Shown here: positions 1 to 8,618 of the stretch, one piece after another
Numbering within the stretch: position 1 is the stretch's first letter
Layout of the letters: each line of letters opens with the position of its first letter
Source of the DNA: Streptomyces sp. TBY4
Lineage (GTDB): Bacteria; Actinomycetota; Actinomycetes; Streptomycetales; Streptomycetaceae
Length of the DNA: 64,000 nt
Assembly (NCBI RefSeq): GCF_024213195.1
Contig: NZ_JANAVF010000004.1
Coordinates: 496,001 to 560,000, forward strand
Direction of reading: 5' to 3'
Position numbers and translations under genes: made by a program
The notes under the pieces: model-generated
Told to the model about the DNA's origin: nothing
Database searches by the model: none
What the model saw: the letters and a program-made list of their open reading frames with translations, nothing else

Positions 1-173
1 TGGCCTTCGGCGTCCTGCTGGACACCATGATCGTCCGCTCGGTGCTGGTCACGGCGCTGACCCTGGACGTGGGCCGCTGGATGTGGTGGCCCAGCAAACT
101 GTTCCTGCGGGAGGACGACCCCGAGCCCCGGGTGGAGACCCCCGACCTGGAGCCCGCACTCGGCGGCAAGTGA
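1..173 (+). CDS. MMPL-family transporter, C-terminal end (partial)
   Basis: The reading frame enters from outside the window (first full codon at base 3) and stops with TGA at 171-173. The 56 visible residues begin AFGVLLDTMIVRSVLV, the last membrane helix typical of MMPL/RND-type lipid and drug exporters, followed by WMWWPSKL and an acidic cytoplasmic tail. Only the end is seen, so substrate cannot be judged. It lies beside a biosynthetic locus, and export of that locus's product is possible but unproven. A strong hairpin follows directly. Confidence 0.8.
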   Translation, partial: AFGVLLDTMIVRSVLVTALTLDVGRWMWWPSKLFLREDDPEPRVETPDLEPALGGK

Positions 174-185
174 CAGCTCCGCACG

Positions 186-225
186 CGCGAAGGGCCTCCC
201 GGCGCCCGCCGGGAGGCCCTTCGCG
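186..225. terminator. Bidirectional hairpin terminator
   Basis: Arms CGCGAAGGGCCTCCCGGC and its complement (one end 186, other end 225) form a long GC stem with a very short loop between the convergent MMPL gene and the polyprenyl synthase gene. There is no marked T-run, as is usual in Streptomyces. Confidence 0.8.
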
Positions 226-240
226 CCGAGTGCGGCCGGC

Positions 241-1344
241 TCAGCGGTCGCGGTAGGCCACCTGCTCGGCCATCCTGACCAGGCGCTTGTGCCAGTCGCC
301 CGCCAGCGGGGCGTCGTCGAGCGCCGCGCAGGCCGTCGCGACGAGCTGGTCGATCTGCTCCTCGACCTCCCGGCGGACACCGGAGGCGGACAGCGCGTCG
401 CGCAGCTCGGCCGGGTCCCAGCCGCCGCTGCGGCCGTCCTCGACCAGCCGGGCCACCCGCTCGTCCTGGGTGGCCGCGAGGGCCAGCAGCAGGGTCATCT
501 TGTGCTCCACGAGGTCCAGTCCGGCCGGCTTGCCGGTCGCCACCCCGTCGCCGAAGGCGTCGAGCAGGTCGTCGCGGAGCTGGAAGGCCTCGCCGGCCGC
601 GACCCCGTACTCCTCGAAGGCGCCCTGGAGCCCGGGCCGCCCGGCGATGGCCGCCCCGAGGGAGAGGGGCCGGTGGATGGTGTAGCGGCCGGACTTGCAG
701 ACGGCGACCCAGCGGGACAGGGCCGGGTCGGCCTTCAGCTCGGCGGCGAGGGCGATGTCCAGCTGCTGGCCGATGATCACCTCGGTGACCAGGTCGTTCC
801 AGATGCGCAGGGCCGGGCCGGACAGCCCGCCGGCGAGCCGGTTGGCGTAGCTGAGCGCCAGGTCCCCCGCGAGGATGCCGATGCCCTCCCCGAACCGGCG
901 GTGCTCGCCCGCCCAGCCCCGCTCCGCGTGGCGGGCGGCGTGCTTGGCGTGCACGGTGGGAGTCCCGCGCCGGGTGTCGGAGTTGTCCATGATGTCGTCG
1001 TGGATGAGGGCGAACACGTGCAGGAGTTCCAGCGCGGCGGCCGCCGCGACGACCGTGTCCGTGCGCTCGCTGTCCGCCGTACCGCCGGCGGCCAGGTAAC
1101 CGCTCACGCAGAAGGCCGGGCGCAGCCGCTTCCCGCCCGCCCTGACCATGTCCCGGACCGCCTCGACCGGCACCGCCACGCGGGCGTCCACGGCTCCCCA
1201 GTGCGCGGCCTCGGCCTCCAGGAGCTCGTCGATGACGACCGAGACCCGGGCGAGGAGCGCGTCACCGGCGTCGTGGTCCACGCCGGCGCTCCCGGTGGAG
1301 GCCTGCGGCGCAGCCCGGTCCGGTTCCGCGGGAAGTTTCAACAA
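241..1344 (-). CDS. Polyprenyl diphosphate synthase (GGPP/FPP synthase-like)
   Basis: This is a trans-isoprenyl diphosphate synthase, 367 residues, joining isopentenyl diphosphate to an allylic primer in the cytosol. The first Asp-rich motif is DDIMD at 116-120 (LIHDDIMDNSDTRRG) and the second is DDLLDAFGD at 258-266; GGKRLRP at 70-76 binds diphosphate. Start chosen: TTG at 1344, because GAGGAG lies six bases upstream on this strand; the next codon is also TTG. Chain length cannot be called from sequence by eye; Phe/Leu residues before the first Asp motif suggest C15-C20. It is divergent from the cupin-aminotransferase-type III PKS genes and could supply the prenyl donor of a meroterpenoid, or serve another terpenoid route. 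No prenyltransferase is visible nearby. Confidence 0.88.
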   Translation of the reverse strand: MLKLPAEPDRAAPQASTGSAGVDHDAGDALLARVSVVIDELLEAEAAHWGAVDARVAVPVEAVRDMVRAGGKRLRPAFCVSGYLAAGGTADSERTDTVVAAAAALELLHVFALIHDDIMDNSDTRRGTPTVHAKHAARHAERGWAGEHRRFGEGIGILAGDLALSYANRLAGGLSGPALRIWNDLVTEVIIGQQLDIALAAELKADPALSRWVAVCKSGRYTIHRPLSLGAAIAGRPGLQGAFEEYGVAAGEAFQLRDDLLDAFGDGVATGKPAGLDLVEHKMTLLLALAATQDERVARLVEDGRSGGWDPAELRDALSASGVRREVEEQIDQLVATACAALDDAPLAGDWHKRLVRMAEQVAYRDR

Positions 1345-1882
1345 GACGATCTCCTCGTGAATTCAGGCCGCAGGATTTCGGGCTTTCCGAACTGCGACGG
1401 TCATCTTCGGCCAAATGACTTGCCGGGGACTGCGGACCGGATTGGTGTCGTCTTGGCGCAAGCCGATACCAATCCGGAGAACAGTCGCGGCCAAGTCACG
1501 GGTTGGCCGGAGACGCCGAGTATCGGCTGTAATGCGGAGTGCGGACCCCCGTCAACCCCTGCCCGCCCCTGTCCTCTCGCGAATATTTCGATTCGACTTG
1601 GGGAATTCTAGGCGGGCGAAAGGGGGTGCTTGACGGATCCGTCGCGACTCGGTGATTCTCTTCGTGCAACCCATTTGAAGAGGGGCGGCATGAAGCCGCC
1701 AGGCGGGTCGGGCTCTTCCTTCTCGATTTCTTCGCGCCGCGCCCGCGCCCGTCCGCCCTCCCGCCCGACCGCCCGTCCGGCGTCAGGCGTGCGGCGCGGC
1801 CCCGTCGGCCCCCGGTGCCCCGGGCCGCCGGGCCCCTCTCCCTTGAGCGGGAATTCGCACCGACTACGAGGAAACCAATCAC
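1345..1882. other. Divergent control region, 538 bp
   Basis: No gene is seen. The region separates the polyprenyl synthase from the cupin gene and must hold promoters for both. It contains a 41-bp interrupted palindrome (1437-1477). A possible -35 TTGACG sits at 1630-1635, but the matching -10 is poor (TGATTC at 1653-1658). The last 170 bp are GC-rich and featureless except for GAGGA at 1868-1872, the likely cupin ribosome site. Confidence 0.6.
1437..1477. promoter_or_regulatory. 41-bp interrupted palindrome, candidate operator
   Basis: CCGGATTGGTGTCG at 1437-1450 faces CGATACCAATCCGG at 1464-1477, with a nested CTTG/CAAG inside. Counting from the centre at 1457, 17 of 20 position pairs match. 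It lies about 93 bp upstream of the polyprenyl synthase start and 400 bp upstream of the cupin start. It has no T-run, so an operator or long hairpin leader is likelier than a terminator. Confidence 0.6.
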
Positions 1883-2440
1883 ATGAGCGGGCTAATTGTC
1901 CCCCCAGGCCAGGGGCGAAAACTGGTCACCAAGGCCCAGGACGTGACCTTCAAGGTCACCGCGGCGGACGGCTCTTCCCTCTCGGTCTTCGAAGTGATCG
2001 TGCCGCCGGGCTTCGACGTCGGCGCGCACACGCACGCCCATTCCCAGGAGTTCTTCTACGTCCTGGAAGGGGAGCTGGAACTCCTGGCGTTCGAGCCCGC
2101 CGAACGCACGACGGACAGCTGGAGCACCTGGGAATCCACCGCGGGGGACAAGGCCGTACGCGCCACCGCCGGCGCCTGCATGTTCGTCCCCCCGAACACC
2201 CCGCACGCATTCCGCAACGCCTCCGACAAGCCGGCGCGCATGCTCTTCCAGAGCTACCCCTCGCCCCATCACGAGACCTATTTCGAGGAGATCATCGAGA
2301 TCCTCTCCTCCGGCCCCTCGGTGGACATCGAGGCCATCCGGGCGATGCGCGAGCGCAATGACGTCCACCAGATCACGCCACTGCGCTTCGAACCGCCCGC
2401 CCTTCCCGAGCTCCGGTCCGCGACCGACCGCACGGCCTGA
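1883..2440 (+). CDS. Cupin-domain protein, likely quinone-forming monooxygenase (MomA/Fur-type)
   Basis: 185-residue single-domain cupin. Motif 1 is visible as HTHAHSQEFFYVLEGELEL (two His and one Glu metal ligands) and motif 2 as FVPPNTPHAFRN (third His). Small cupins beside type III PKS genes, such as MomA, oxidise tetrahydroxynaphthalene to flaviolin; that role is inferred from neighbours, not from the fold alone. The ATG at 1883 is preceded by GAGGA ten bases away. It opens the plus-strand run and is followed 15 bp later by the aminotransferase, so the two are probably cotranscribed. The C-terminal third (about 130-185) is outside the cupin core. Confidence 0.8.
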   Translation: MSGLIVPPGQGRKLVTKAQDVTFKVTAADGSSLSVFEVIVPPGFDVGAHTHAHSQEFFYVLEGELELLAFEPAERTTDSWSTWESTAGDKAVRATAGACMFVPPNTPHAFRNASDKPARMLFQSYPSPHHETYFEEIIEILSSGPSVDIEAIRAMRERNDVHQITPLRFEPPALPELRSATDRTA

Positions 2441-2455
2441 CGAGAGGTGCCCACC

Positions 2456-3592
2456 ATGGACAGGATTCCCCTCGTTCACGCGAGTCTGGGAGAGAAGGAA
2501 CTGGCCGCCGTCGCCGAGGTGTTCTCCTCGGGCTGGCCGGCCGGCCAGGGCCCCCAGGGCAAGGCGCTGGAGGCCCAGCTCGTCGAGCGCTACGGGGTCG
2601 GTGACGCCGTCTCGCTCAGCAACTGCGGCGCCGCGCTCCACCTGGCGGTGCTCGCCCTCGGTGTCGAGCCCGGCGACGAGGTGATCGTCGCCGACTACAC
2701 CTTCCCGGCCCCCGCCCACGCGGTGCGCTACGTCGACGCCGTCCCCGTCTTCGCCGACGTGCGCGCCGACACCGGCACCGTGGACCCGCAGGCGGTGGAG
2801 AGCCTGATCGGGCCGCGCACCGTCGGCATCATCGCGGTGGACACGGTCGGCCTGCCCGCCGACTACGCCGAGCTGAACGCGATCGCGGACCGCCACGGAC
2901 TGTTCGTGGTCGAGGACGCCGCCTGCTCGGTCGGCGCCACCTACCAGGGCCGCCAGGCCGGCACGCTGGCACCGGTGGCCTGCCTCTCCTTCCACGGACG
3001 CAAGGGGGCCAGCAGCGGCGAGGGCGGCGCGCTGCTCTCCGCCGATCCCGTGATCGGGCAGGACGCGCGGCTGCGGTCCTCCTTCGGTATCGGCAGCATC
3101 TTCGATCAGTCGCGGATCGTCGGACTGCCGATCCCCGAGTTCACCGACATCGGCTACAACTACAAGATGTCCGACATCGCCGCCGCGATCCTGCGCGTGC
3201 AGATGGACCGGATCGACGAACTCCTGCTCCGCCGGAGCGAGATCGCCTCCCTGTACGGCGAACTCCTCGCGCAGGAGGAGCTCGTGACGCTCCCGCACGT
3301 GCCCGCGGACCGCACCCACGCCTGGCAGTCCTACATGGTCACCCTGGACCCGCGCGTCGACCGCGCCGGACTCGCCGCCGCGCTGCGCGCCCAGGACATC
3401 GGCTGCGGGCACGGCACTTGGGCGACCCACGTGCAGCCGGTGTACCAGTCCAAGCGCAAGTGCCCGGTCTCGGCCGACCTCTTCCGGCGCAACCTGGCCA
3501 TTCCGATGCACGCCGAGCTGAGCGGGGCGCAGGTCGAGCGGGTCGTGAACGTCCTGCGGACCGAGCTGCGCACCCACGCGCGCGGCCGCTGA
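2456..3592 (+). CDS. DegT/DnrJ/EryC1-family PLP aminotransferase, candidate flaviolin aminotransferase
   Basis: 378-residue fold-type I aminotransferase of the DegT/StrS group. The PLP lysine is Lys183 in SFHGRKGASSGEGG; VVEDAACSVGA carries the Asp that contacts the pyridine nitrogen, and NYKMSDIAAAI is the usual downstream motif. Members usually aminate sugar ketones, but relatives in meroterpenoid clusters (Fur3-type) install an amino group on the flaviolin ring; with a type III PKS, cupin and methyltransferase here, that is the preferred reading. The ATG at 2456 is used rather than a GTG at 2447, because GAGAGG at 2442-2447 is then correctly spaced. No sugar genes accompany it. Confidence 0.85.
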   Translation: MDRIPLVHASLGEKELAAVAEVFSSGWPAGQGPQGKALEAQLVERYGVGDAVSLSNCGAALHLAVLALGVEPGDEVIVADYTFPAPAHAVRYVDAVPVFADVRADTGTVDPQAVESLIGPRTVGIIAVDTVGLPADYAELNAIADRHGLFVVEDAACSVGATYQGRQAGTLAPVACLSFHGRKGASSGEGGALLSADPVIGQDARLRSSFGIGSIFDQSRIVGLPIPEFTDIGYNYKMSDIAAAILRVQMDRIDELLLRRSEIASLYGELLAQEELVTLPHVPADRTHAWQSYMVTLDPRVDRAGLAAALRAQDIGCGHGTWATHVQPVYQSKRKCPVSADLFRRNLAIPMHAELSGAQVERVVNVLRTELRTHARGR

Positions 3593-3665
3593 CCCCTCCC
3601 CGGCGCGGCGGCAGGAACCGACTGCTGCCGCGCCGTCCCGTGAACCTGTGTGGTGAGGAGTGCTG

Positions 3666-4873
3666 GTGCTTACGGTCTCCCTTGTCGGCGCGGGGCCGCG
3701 CGGTTTCGCGGTCCTGGAGCGGCTCTGTGCCGGCGAGCGTAAATCCCCGTCCCACCGAGCGGTGACCGTGCACGTCGTGGAGCCGCACGCGCCGGGCCCC
3801 GGACGGGTGTGGCGCACCGAGCAGCCCCGCGAGCTGCTGATGAACACGGTGGCCTCGCAGGTCACCGTCTACACCGACCACAGCGTCCTGATGGACGGCC
3901 CCGTGGAGGAGGGCCCCAGCCTGTACGAGTGGGCGGCCGGTCTCGCCCGCACCGCCGAAGGGCCCGGGGCGCGTGACCGCTTCCCCGCTGCGACCCTGGA
4001 GGAGGCGCGCCGGCTGGGGCCGGACGACTACCCCACCCGCGCGTTCTACGGCGCCTACCTCGAGGACGCCTTCCGCGCGGTGGCCGCGGCCGCGCCCGGG
4101 CACGTCACCATCGTCGAGCACCGCACCCGGGCCGTGGCCCTGACCGACGAGGCCGGGTACGGAGGTCCGCAGACCCTGGAGCTGGCCGACGGCACCCGGC
4201 TCACCGGCCTGGACGCCGTCGTCCTCTCCCTGGGCCACGTGCCGGCCCGGCCCACCCGGGTCGAGAGCGCGCTCGCGCGGGCCGCCGCCGCGCACGGGCT
4301 GACGTACATCGCGCCCGCCAACCCCGCGGACGTGGACCTGTCCGTGGTGGCGCCGGGTGAGACGGTCTTCGTCCGGGGCCTCGGGCTGAACTGCTTCGAC
4401 GTGCTCGCGCTGCTCACCGGGGGCCGCGGCGGCACCTTCGCCCGCGAGGGGGAGGCGCTGCGCTACCTGCCCTCGGGCCGGGAGCCGAGGATCTTCGCCG
4501 GGTCCCGGCGCGGAGTGCCGTACCACGCGCGCGGCGAGAACCAGAAGGGCCCCTACGAGCGCCACGAGCCGCGGCTGCTCACCCCGCGGGCCATCGACCG
4601 GATGCACCGGCGGGCGGCCGGGCCGTCACCGAGCGCCCCTACCGGCTCCTCGACGCCGCCGGCCGGGCCCACCCGCGCCGGTTCGCCTACGGCGTGCCCA
4701 CCGAGGCCGTGCACTGGGTGACGGCCGCCGGCAGTCGCCCCGGGGTCAACTCCCAGACGCTCGGCGACGCGGACGCCATCGCCTGCGCCGTGCTCGCGCT
4801 GACCCCCGCCCACGCCGGTCCGCCCGGACGGTGCCGGCACTCTCCCACCGACCCCGTCGAGGTGAACGCATGA
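3666..4873 (+). pseudogene. CreE-like FAD/NAD(P)-binding monooxygenase, internally deleted and frameshifted
   Basis: The N-terminal part (about 313 codons) is a clear NAD_binding_9-type protein: VSLVGAGPRGFAVLERL, RVWRTEQPRELLMNTVASQV, ENQKGPYERHEP. The frame then fails near 4605-4622. The family's C-terminal end continues in the next frame (AVTERPYRLLDAAGRAHPRR, EAVHWVTAAGSRPGVNS) to TGA at 4871-4873. About 230 residues normally between these blocks are missing, so this is an internal deletion rather than a single-base shift. Without the frame change, translation would stop at 4721. The start GTG 3666 is chosen over GTG 3660 because GAGGAG occupies 3655-3660. The intact family includes aspartate N-monooxygenases making nitrosuccinate (CreE) and HpyO. 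The true frame ends in an ATGA overlap with the lyase, as expected of a former pair. Confidence 0.8.
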
Positions 4874-6309
4874 CGACCGACCACCACCGGGGCGCCACGG
4901 CGCCGGCCGGGTACGGCCCCGACGCCGGGCTGCTGTCCCCGGTCCGGGCCGGCACGCCCGCCGAGGCCGCCACCTCCGACCTGGCCTGGCTGCAGGCCGT
5001 GCTCGACGCCGAGGCGGCCCTCGCCCGCGCCCAGGCCAGGACCGGCAGCGTGCCCGCCGGGGCGGCCGCCGCCATCACCCGGGCGGCCCGGGCCGAGGAC
5101 CTCGACGTGCGCGCCCTCGCGGTGCTCGCGCGGGAGACCGCGAACCCGGTGGTCGGGCTGGTCCGGGAGCTCACCCGGCTGGTCGCCGCCGCATCACCGG
5201 AAGCCGCCGAGTTCGTCCACCACGGCTCCACCAGCCAGGACGTCTTCGACACCGGTGCCATGCTGGTCGCCGACCGCACGCTGCGGCTGATCCGCGCGGA
5301 CCTGGACCGGGCCGCCGAAGCCCTGGCGGTCCTCGCCGCCCGGCACCGGGACACCGCCATGGCGGGCCGCACCCTCGCCCTGCACGCCGTACCCACCACC
5401 TTCGGCCTGAAGGCGGCCGGCTGGCGCAGGCTCCTGCTCGACGCCCGGGACCGGGTGGCCGCCGTACTCGACGGAGGACTGCCCGTATCGCTCGGCGGGG
5501 CCGCCGGCACCCTCGCCGGGTACCTGGAGTTCGCCCCGCCCGGGTCGGACCGCGGACACGATTACGCGGACCGGCTCCTGGACGCCTACGCCGCCGAGAC
5601 CGGACTGGCCCGCCCGCCGCTGCCGTGGCACGCGCTGCGCACCCCGATGGCCGATCTCGCCGCCGCCCTGGCGTTCGTCACGGGCGCCCTCGGCAAGATC
5701 GCCGTGGACGTGCAGTCACTGACCCGGACCGAGGTCGGAGAGGTCTCCGAGCCCGCGGTGGAGGGGCGCGGCGCGTCCTCGGCGATGCCGCACAAACGCA
5801 ACCCCGTCCTCGCCACCCTGATCCGCAGTGCCGCGCTCCAAGTGCCGCTCCTGGCAGCGGGGGTGACGCAGTGTCTGGTCTGTGAGGACGAGCGTTCGGC
5901 CGGGGTGTGGCACGCCGAGTGGCAGCTGCTGCGCGAGTGCCTGCGGCTGGCCGGCGGGGCGGCGCACACCGCCGTGGAACTGGCCGAGGGGCTGGTCGTA
6001 CGGCCCGAACGGATGCGGGAGAACCTGACATTGACGGGGAGCCAAGTGGTGTCGGAGAGGATGTCCGCCGTCCTGGCGCCGCGCCTGGGCAAGGCCGAGG
6101 CGAAGGAGCTGCTCGCCCGGGCCTCGGCCGAGGCGGAGCGCACGGCAGGCTCGCTCGCCGAGATCCTGGGCGCCCTGCCCAAGGTGAAACGGCACCTGAC
6201 GGACGCCCAGATCGTCTGGCTGCTGGATCCGGAGGGCTACACCGGCGCCGCGCCGGCCCTCGTGGACCAGGAGCTGGCCGGCGCTTCCTGGCGTCCGGAG
6301 ACCCCGTGA
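4870..6309 (+). CDS. Fumarase/aspartase-superfamily lyase, candidate nitrosuccinate lyase (CreD-like)
   Basis: 479-residue lyase of the adenylosuccinate lyase/3-carboxymuconate cycloisomerase group. Conserved blocks are HGSTSQD at 118-124 and the signature loop SSAMPHKRNP starting at Ser303, with the catalytic Ser there. Such lyases cleave C-N bonds of succinyl compounds; CreD relatives release nitrous acid from nitrosuccinate. The CreD call rests on direct pairing with a CreE-like gene and the absence of purine or protocatechuate genes. Start ATG 4870 overlaps the stop of the upstream gene (ATGA), with GAGG at 4859-4862. The lyase looks intact, but its presumed partner is broken, so substrate supply is doubtful. 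Adenylosuccinate lyase or cycloisomerase activity remains possible. Confidence 0.75.
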   Translation: MTTDHHRGATAPAGYGPDAGLLSPVRAGTPAEAATSDLAWLQAVLDAEAALARAQARTGSVPAGAAAAITRAARAEDLDVRALAVLARETANPVVGLVRELTRLVAAASPEAAEFVHHGSTSQDVFDTGAMLVADRTLRLIRADLDRAAEALAVLAARHRDTAMAGRTLALHAVPTTFGLKAAGWRRLLLDARDRVAAVLDGGLPVSLGGAAGTLAGYLEFAPPGSDRGHDYADRLLDAYAAETGLARPPLPWHALRTPMADLAAALAFVTGALGKIAVDVQSLTRTEVGEVSEPAVEGRGASSAMPHKRNPVLATLIRSAALQVPLLAAGVTQCLVCEDERSAGVWHAEWQLLRECLRLAGGAAHTAVELAEGLVVRPERMRENLTLTGSQVVSERMSAVLAPRLGKAEAKELLARASAEAERTAGSLAEILGALPKVKRHLTDAQIVWLLDPEGYTGAAPALVDQELAGASWRPETP

Positions 6310-6373
6310 CGGCGAGTTCCGGCCAGCGTGCCGGAGCCGGTCCACTCCGGTCCGGGACCGTCCTCCCGGTGAA

Positions 6374-6415
6374 ATGGCCAGGCTAAAGGCGCGGGTGAAT
6401 GGTCTGGGCTAAAGG
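6374..6415 (+). promoter_or_regulatory. Direct repeats upstream of the type III PKS gene
   Basis: ATGGCCAGGCTAAAGG (6374-6389) and ATGGTCTGGGCTAAAGG (6399-6415) are direct repeats about 25 bp apart within the 168-bp gap before the PKS gene. SARP proteins bind direct repeats at whole-turn spacing, so this is a candidate site for the SARP at 8846; the spacing is not a perfect multiple of 11. A small palindrome CGGTCCGGGACCG lies just upstream (6348-6360). Confidence 0.4.
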
Positions 6416-6477
6416 GGTTTCGGGGAACGCAAGTCACCGCCAAGCCAGTAGCAAGCGCCCTGCGCGATGTTGAGGGT

Positions 6478-7608
6478 ATGCCCATTCTCTGCAAGCCTTC
6501 GGTGAGCGTGCCGGAACACATCATCACGATGGAAGACACTCTGGCATTCGCCAGGGAGGCGCACGCGGGAAAGCCGCAGCTTCCGCTGGCCCTTCGACTG
6601 ATTGAGAACACGGGGGTGCGGAAGCGGCACCTGGTCCAGCCGATCGAAAAGACGCTGAGCCACCCCGGTTTCCGGGAGCGCAATCGCATCTACGAGCTGG
6701 AATCGAAGAAGCGGTGCCCGGAAGTCATAGAAAAGGCCCTGGAGAACGCGGGTCTGGTGGCGACGGACATCGACGCGATCATCTACGTCTCGTGCACCGG
6801 GTTCATGATGCCCTCGCTCACCGCGTGGCTGATCAACGAGATGGGGTTCCGCTACGACACGCGGCAGCTCCCCATCGCGCAGCTCGGCTGCGCCGCGGGT
6901 GGTGCGGCGATCAACCGCGCTCACGACTTCTGCGTGGCGCACCCCGAGAGCAACGTCCTGATCGTCTCCTGCGAGCTGTGCTCGCTGTGCTACCAGCCCA
7001 CGGCCGACGACGTCGGCTCGCTGCTGTCGGACGGGCTGTTCGGTGACGCGGTCGCGGCCGCGGTGGTGCGGGGCAGCGGTGGCGCGGGCGTGCTGCTGGA
7101 GCGCAACGCCTCCTACCTCATTCCGAACACCGAGGACTGGATCTCGTACTCCGTCCGGGACACCGGATTCCACTTCCAGCTCGACCGCCGGGTCCCCGGA
7201 ACGATGGAGCCGATCGCTCCGGTCCTGGGCGACCTGGCCTCGCGGCACGGCTGGGACATCGGCGGTCTGGATTTCTACATCATCCACGCCGGAGGCCCGC
7301 GCATCCTGGACGATCTCGCCAAATTCCTCCACGTGGACCGCACGGTCTTCCGCCACAGCTGGTCCACGCTGACCGAATACGGGAACATCGCCAGCGCGGT
7401 CGTGTTCGACGCCCTTCGCCGGCAGTTCGAGGAAGCCGAGCGCCTGCAGGCGGGCTCCACCGGCGTGATCGCCGGATTCGGTCCGGGAATCACCGCGGAA
7501 ATGGTCCTGGGGAGCTGGGTTCCGGCCGCCCCGCGGCCCGTCGGAGCGCACCCGGCCGCCCGGTCGGTGCCGCGTCAGCTCTCGGGAAGCATGGTGGGGA
7601 CCGCATGA
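6478..7608 (+). CDS. rppA: Type III polyketide synthase, 1,3,6,8-tetrahydroxynaphthalene synthase
   Basis: 376 residues, the normal size for bacterial chalcone-synthase-like enzymes. It condenses five malonyl-CoA units to tetrahydroxynaphthalene, which oxidises to flaviolin. The sequence tracks S. griseus RppA closely (PSVSVPEHIITMEDTLAFAR, VSCTGFMMPSLTAW, AQLGCAAGGAAINRAHDFC). The catalytic triad falls at Cys138, His270 and Asn303, the numbering used for the known THN synthases. The ATG at 6478 follows TTGAGGGT; it opens a probable transcript with the methyltransferase, whose start overlaps its stop (ATGA). The C-terminal 25 residues are variable. This is the scaffold-forming enzyme of the locus. 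Confidence 0.95.
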   Translation: MPILCKPSVSVPEHIITMEDTLAFAREAHAGKPQLPLALRLIENTGVRKRHLVQPIEKTLSHPGFRERNRIYELESKKRCPEVIEKALENAGLVATDIDAIIYVSCTGFMMPSLTAWLINEMGFRYDTRQLPIAQLGCAAGGAAINRAHDFCVAHPESNVLIVSCELCSLCYQPTADDVGSLLSDGLFGDAVAAAVVRGSGGAGVLLERNASYLIPNTEDWISYSVRDTGFHFQLDRRVPGTMEPIAPVLGDLASRHGWDIGGLDFYIIHAGGPRILDDLAKFLHVDRTVFRHSWSTLTEYGNIASAVVFDALRRQFEEAERLQAGSTGVIAGFGPGITAEMVLGSWVPAAPRPVGAHPAARSVPRQLSGSMVGTA

Positions 7609-8603
7609 GCAACGGCCGGCCGACGTCCGATCGGATCATGCGGCTCATCACCGGGTACTGGGCGACCGGAATCCTCGGTACGGCGGCGACCCATTCCCTG
7701 TTCACGCACCTGGAGGAGGGCGCGACCTCGCCCGCCGGGCTGGCCGGCCGCGCCGGGATCTCCGAGCGGGGCGCCCGGGCCCTCCTCGACGGCCTGGTCG
7801 GCATCGGCCTCGTCGAGGTGGACGCGGAGGGCTACCGCAACACGGCCGAGGCCTCCGCCTTCCTGGTGGAGGGCCGCGCCGAATCCCTCAGCGGGTTCGC
7901 CCGGCTCAAGATGGGCCACATGGGCAGCCTTTCGGTGCTGCCCGAGGTCGTCCGCGCGGGCGGCCCGCTGACGGACGCCGTGGTGGAGGTGGCCGACAAC
8001 CCGCACTGGGAACAGCTGGTCCAGGCCATCGCCGCCCAGTCGGTGCCCGTCGCGAAGATCGCCGCAGAGACGCTGCGCCTGGCCGGGGCCGGGGAGATCT
8101 CGATCCTCGACATCGGCGGCGGCTCGGGCATCTGCTCGGGCATCTGGCTGGAACTGAATCCCGAGGCGCGCTCGACCCAGCTCGACTGGGAGCCGATCAA
8201 CTCGATCGCCCGCCGGCTTCTCACCGAGCGGGGCGTGGGTGACCGCGTCCGCTACGTCGACGGGGACTTCCACACCACCGGCTTCGGCGACTCCGCGCAC
8301 GACATCGTGATGTACTCCAACATCGCCCACCAGGAAGGGCCGGAGGACAACATCGCGATCTTCGCCAAGGCGCGCAGTGCCCTGAAACCGGGCGGCACGC
8401 TGGTCGTCTCCGACTACATCGTCGAGGACGACCGCAGCGGCCCCGCCTTCGCGCTGACCTTCGCCTCGGAAATGCTGCTCAAGAGCAGGCACGGGGGAAC
8501 CTGGAGCCGGGCCGATTACCACGCCTGGCTCACCAAGGCGGGCTTCGGTGAAATCACCTTCCAGGGCACGCCTTCGCCGACCACGTTGATCTTCGCGCGG
8601 TAG
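7605..8603 (+). CDS. SAM-dependent methyltransferase (O-methyltransferase family 2 fold; Fur2/NapB5-like)
   Basis: 332 residues. The N-terminal half (about 10-90) is a winged-helix dimerisation domain (SPAGLAGRAGISERGARALL). The Rossmann SAM-binding core begins near 165 with ILDIGGGSG, followed by an acidic residue in QLDWEP and the later block ALKPGGTLVVSDYI. The start overlaps the PKS stop by four bases, indicating translational coupling. In known aminoflaviolin pathways the partner methyltransferase acts on the naphthoquinone ring (C-methylation by Fur2/NapB5 as I recall), so an amino- or hydroxynaphthoquinone substrate is inferred. C- versus O-methylation cannot be told from sequence. A hairpin follows at 8619-8668. 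Confidence 0.85.
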   Translation: MSNGRPTSDRIMRLITGYWATGILGTAATHSLFTHLEEGATSPAGLAGRAGISERGARALLDGLVGIGLVEVDAEGYRNTAEASAFLVEGRAESLSGFARLKMGHMGSLSVLPEVVRAGGPLTDAVVEVADNPHWEQLVQAIAAQSVPVAKIAAETLRLAGAGEISILDIGGGSGICSGIWLELNPEARSTQLDWEPINSIARRLLTERGVGDRVRYVDGDFHTTGFGDSAHDIVMYSNIAHQEGPEDNIAIFAKARSALKPGGTLVVSDYIVEDDRSGPAFALTFASEMLLKSRHGGTWSRADYHAWLTKAGFGEITFQGTPSPTTLIFAR

Positions 8604-8618
8604 TCGGCGGCCCTAATG

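Noticed and set aside
289..1611. A 440-codon plus-strand frame over the polyprenyl synthase gene
   Set aside because: The minus-strand frame has both Asp-rich motifs; the plus frame has no recognisable domain and its composition is that of an antisense shadow.
3660..4721. The 353-codon frame taken as a complete short FAD enzyme
   Set aside because: Its last 35 residues are Pro/Ser/Ala-rich shadow sequence, while the conserved family C-terminus follows immediately in another frame and ends in the ATGA overlap with the lyase.
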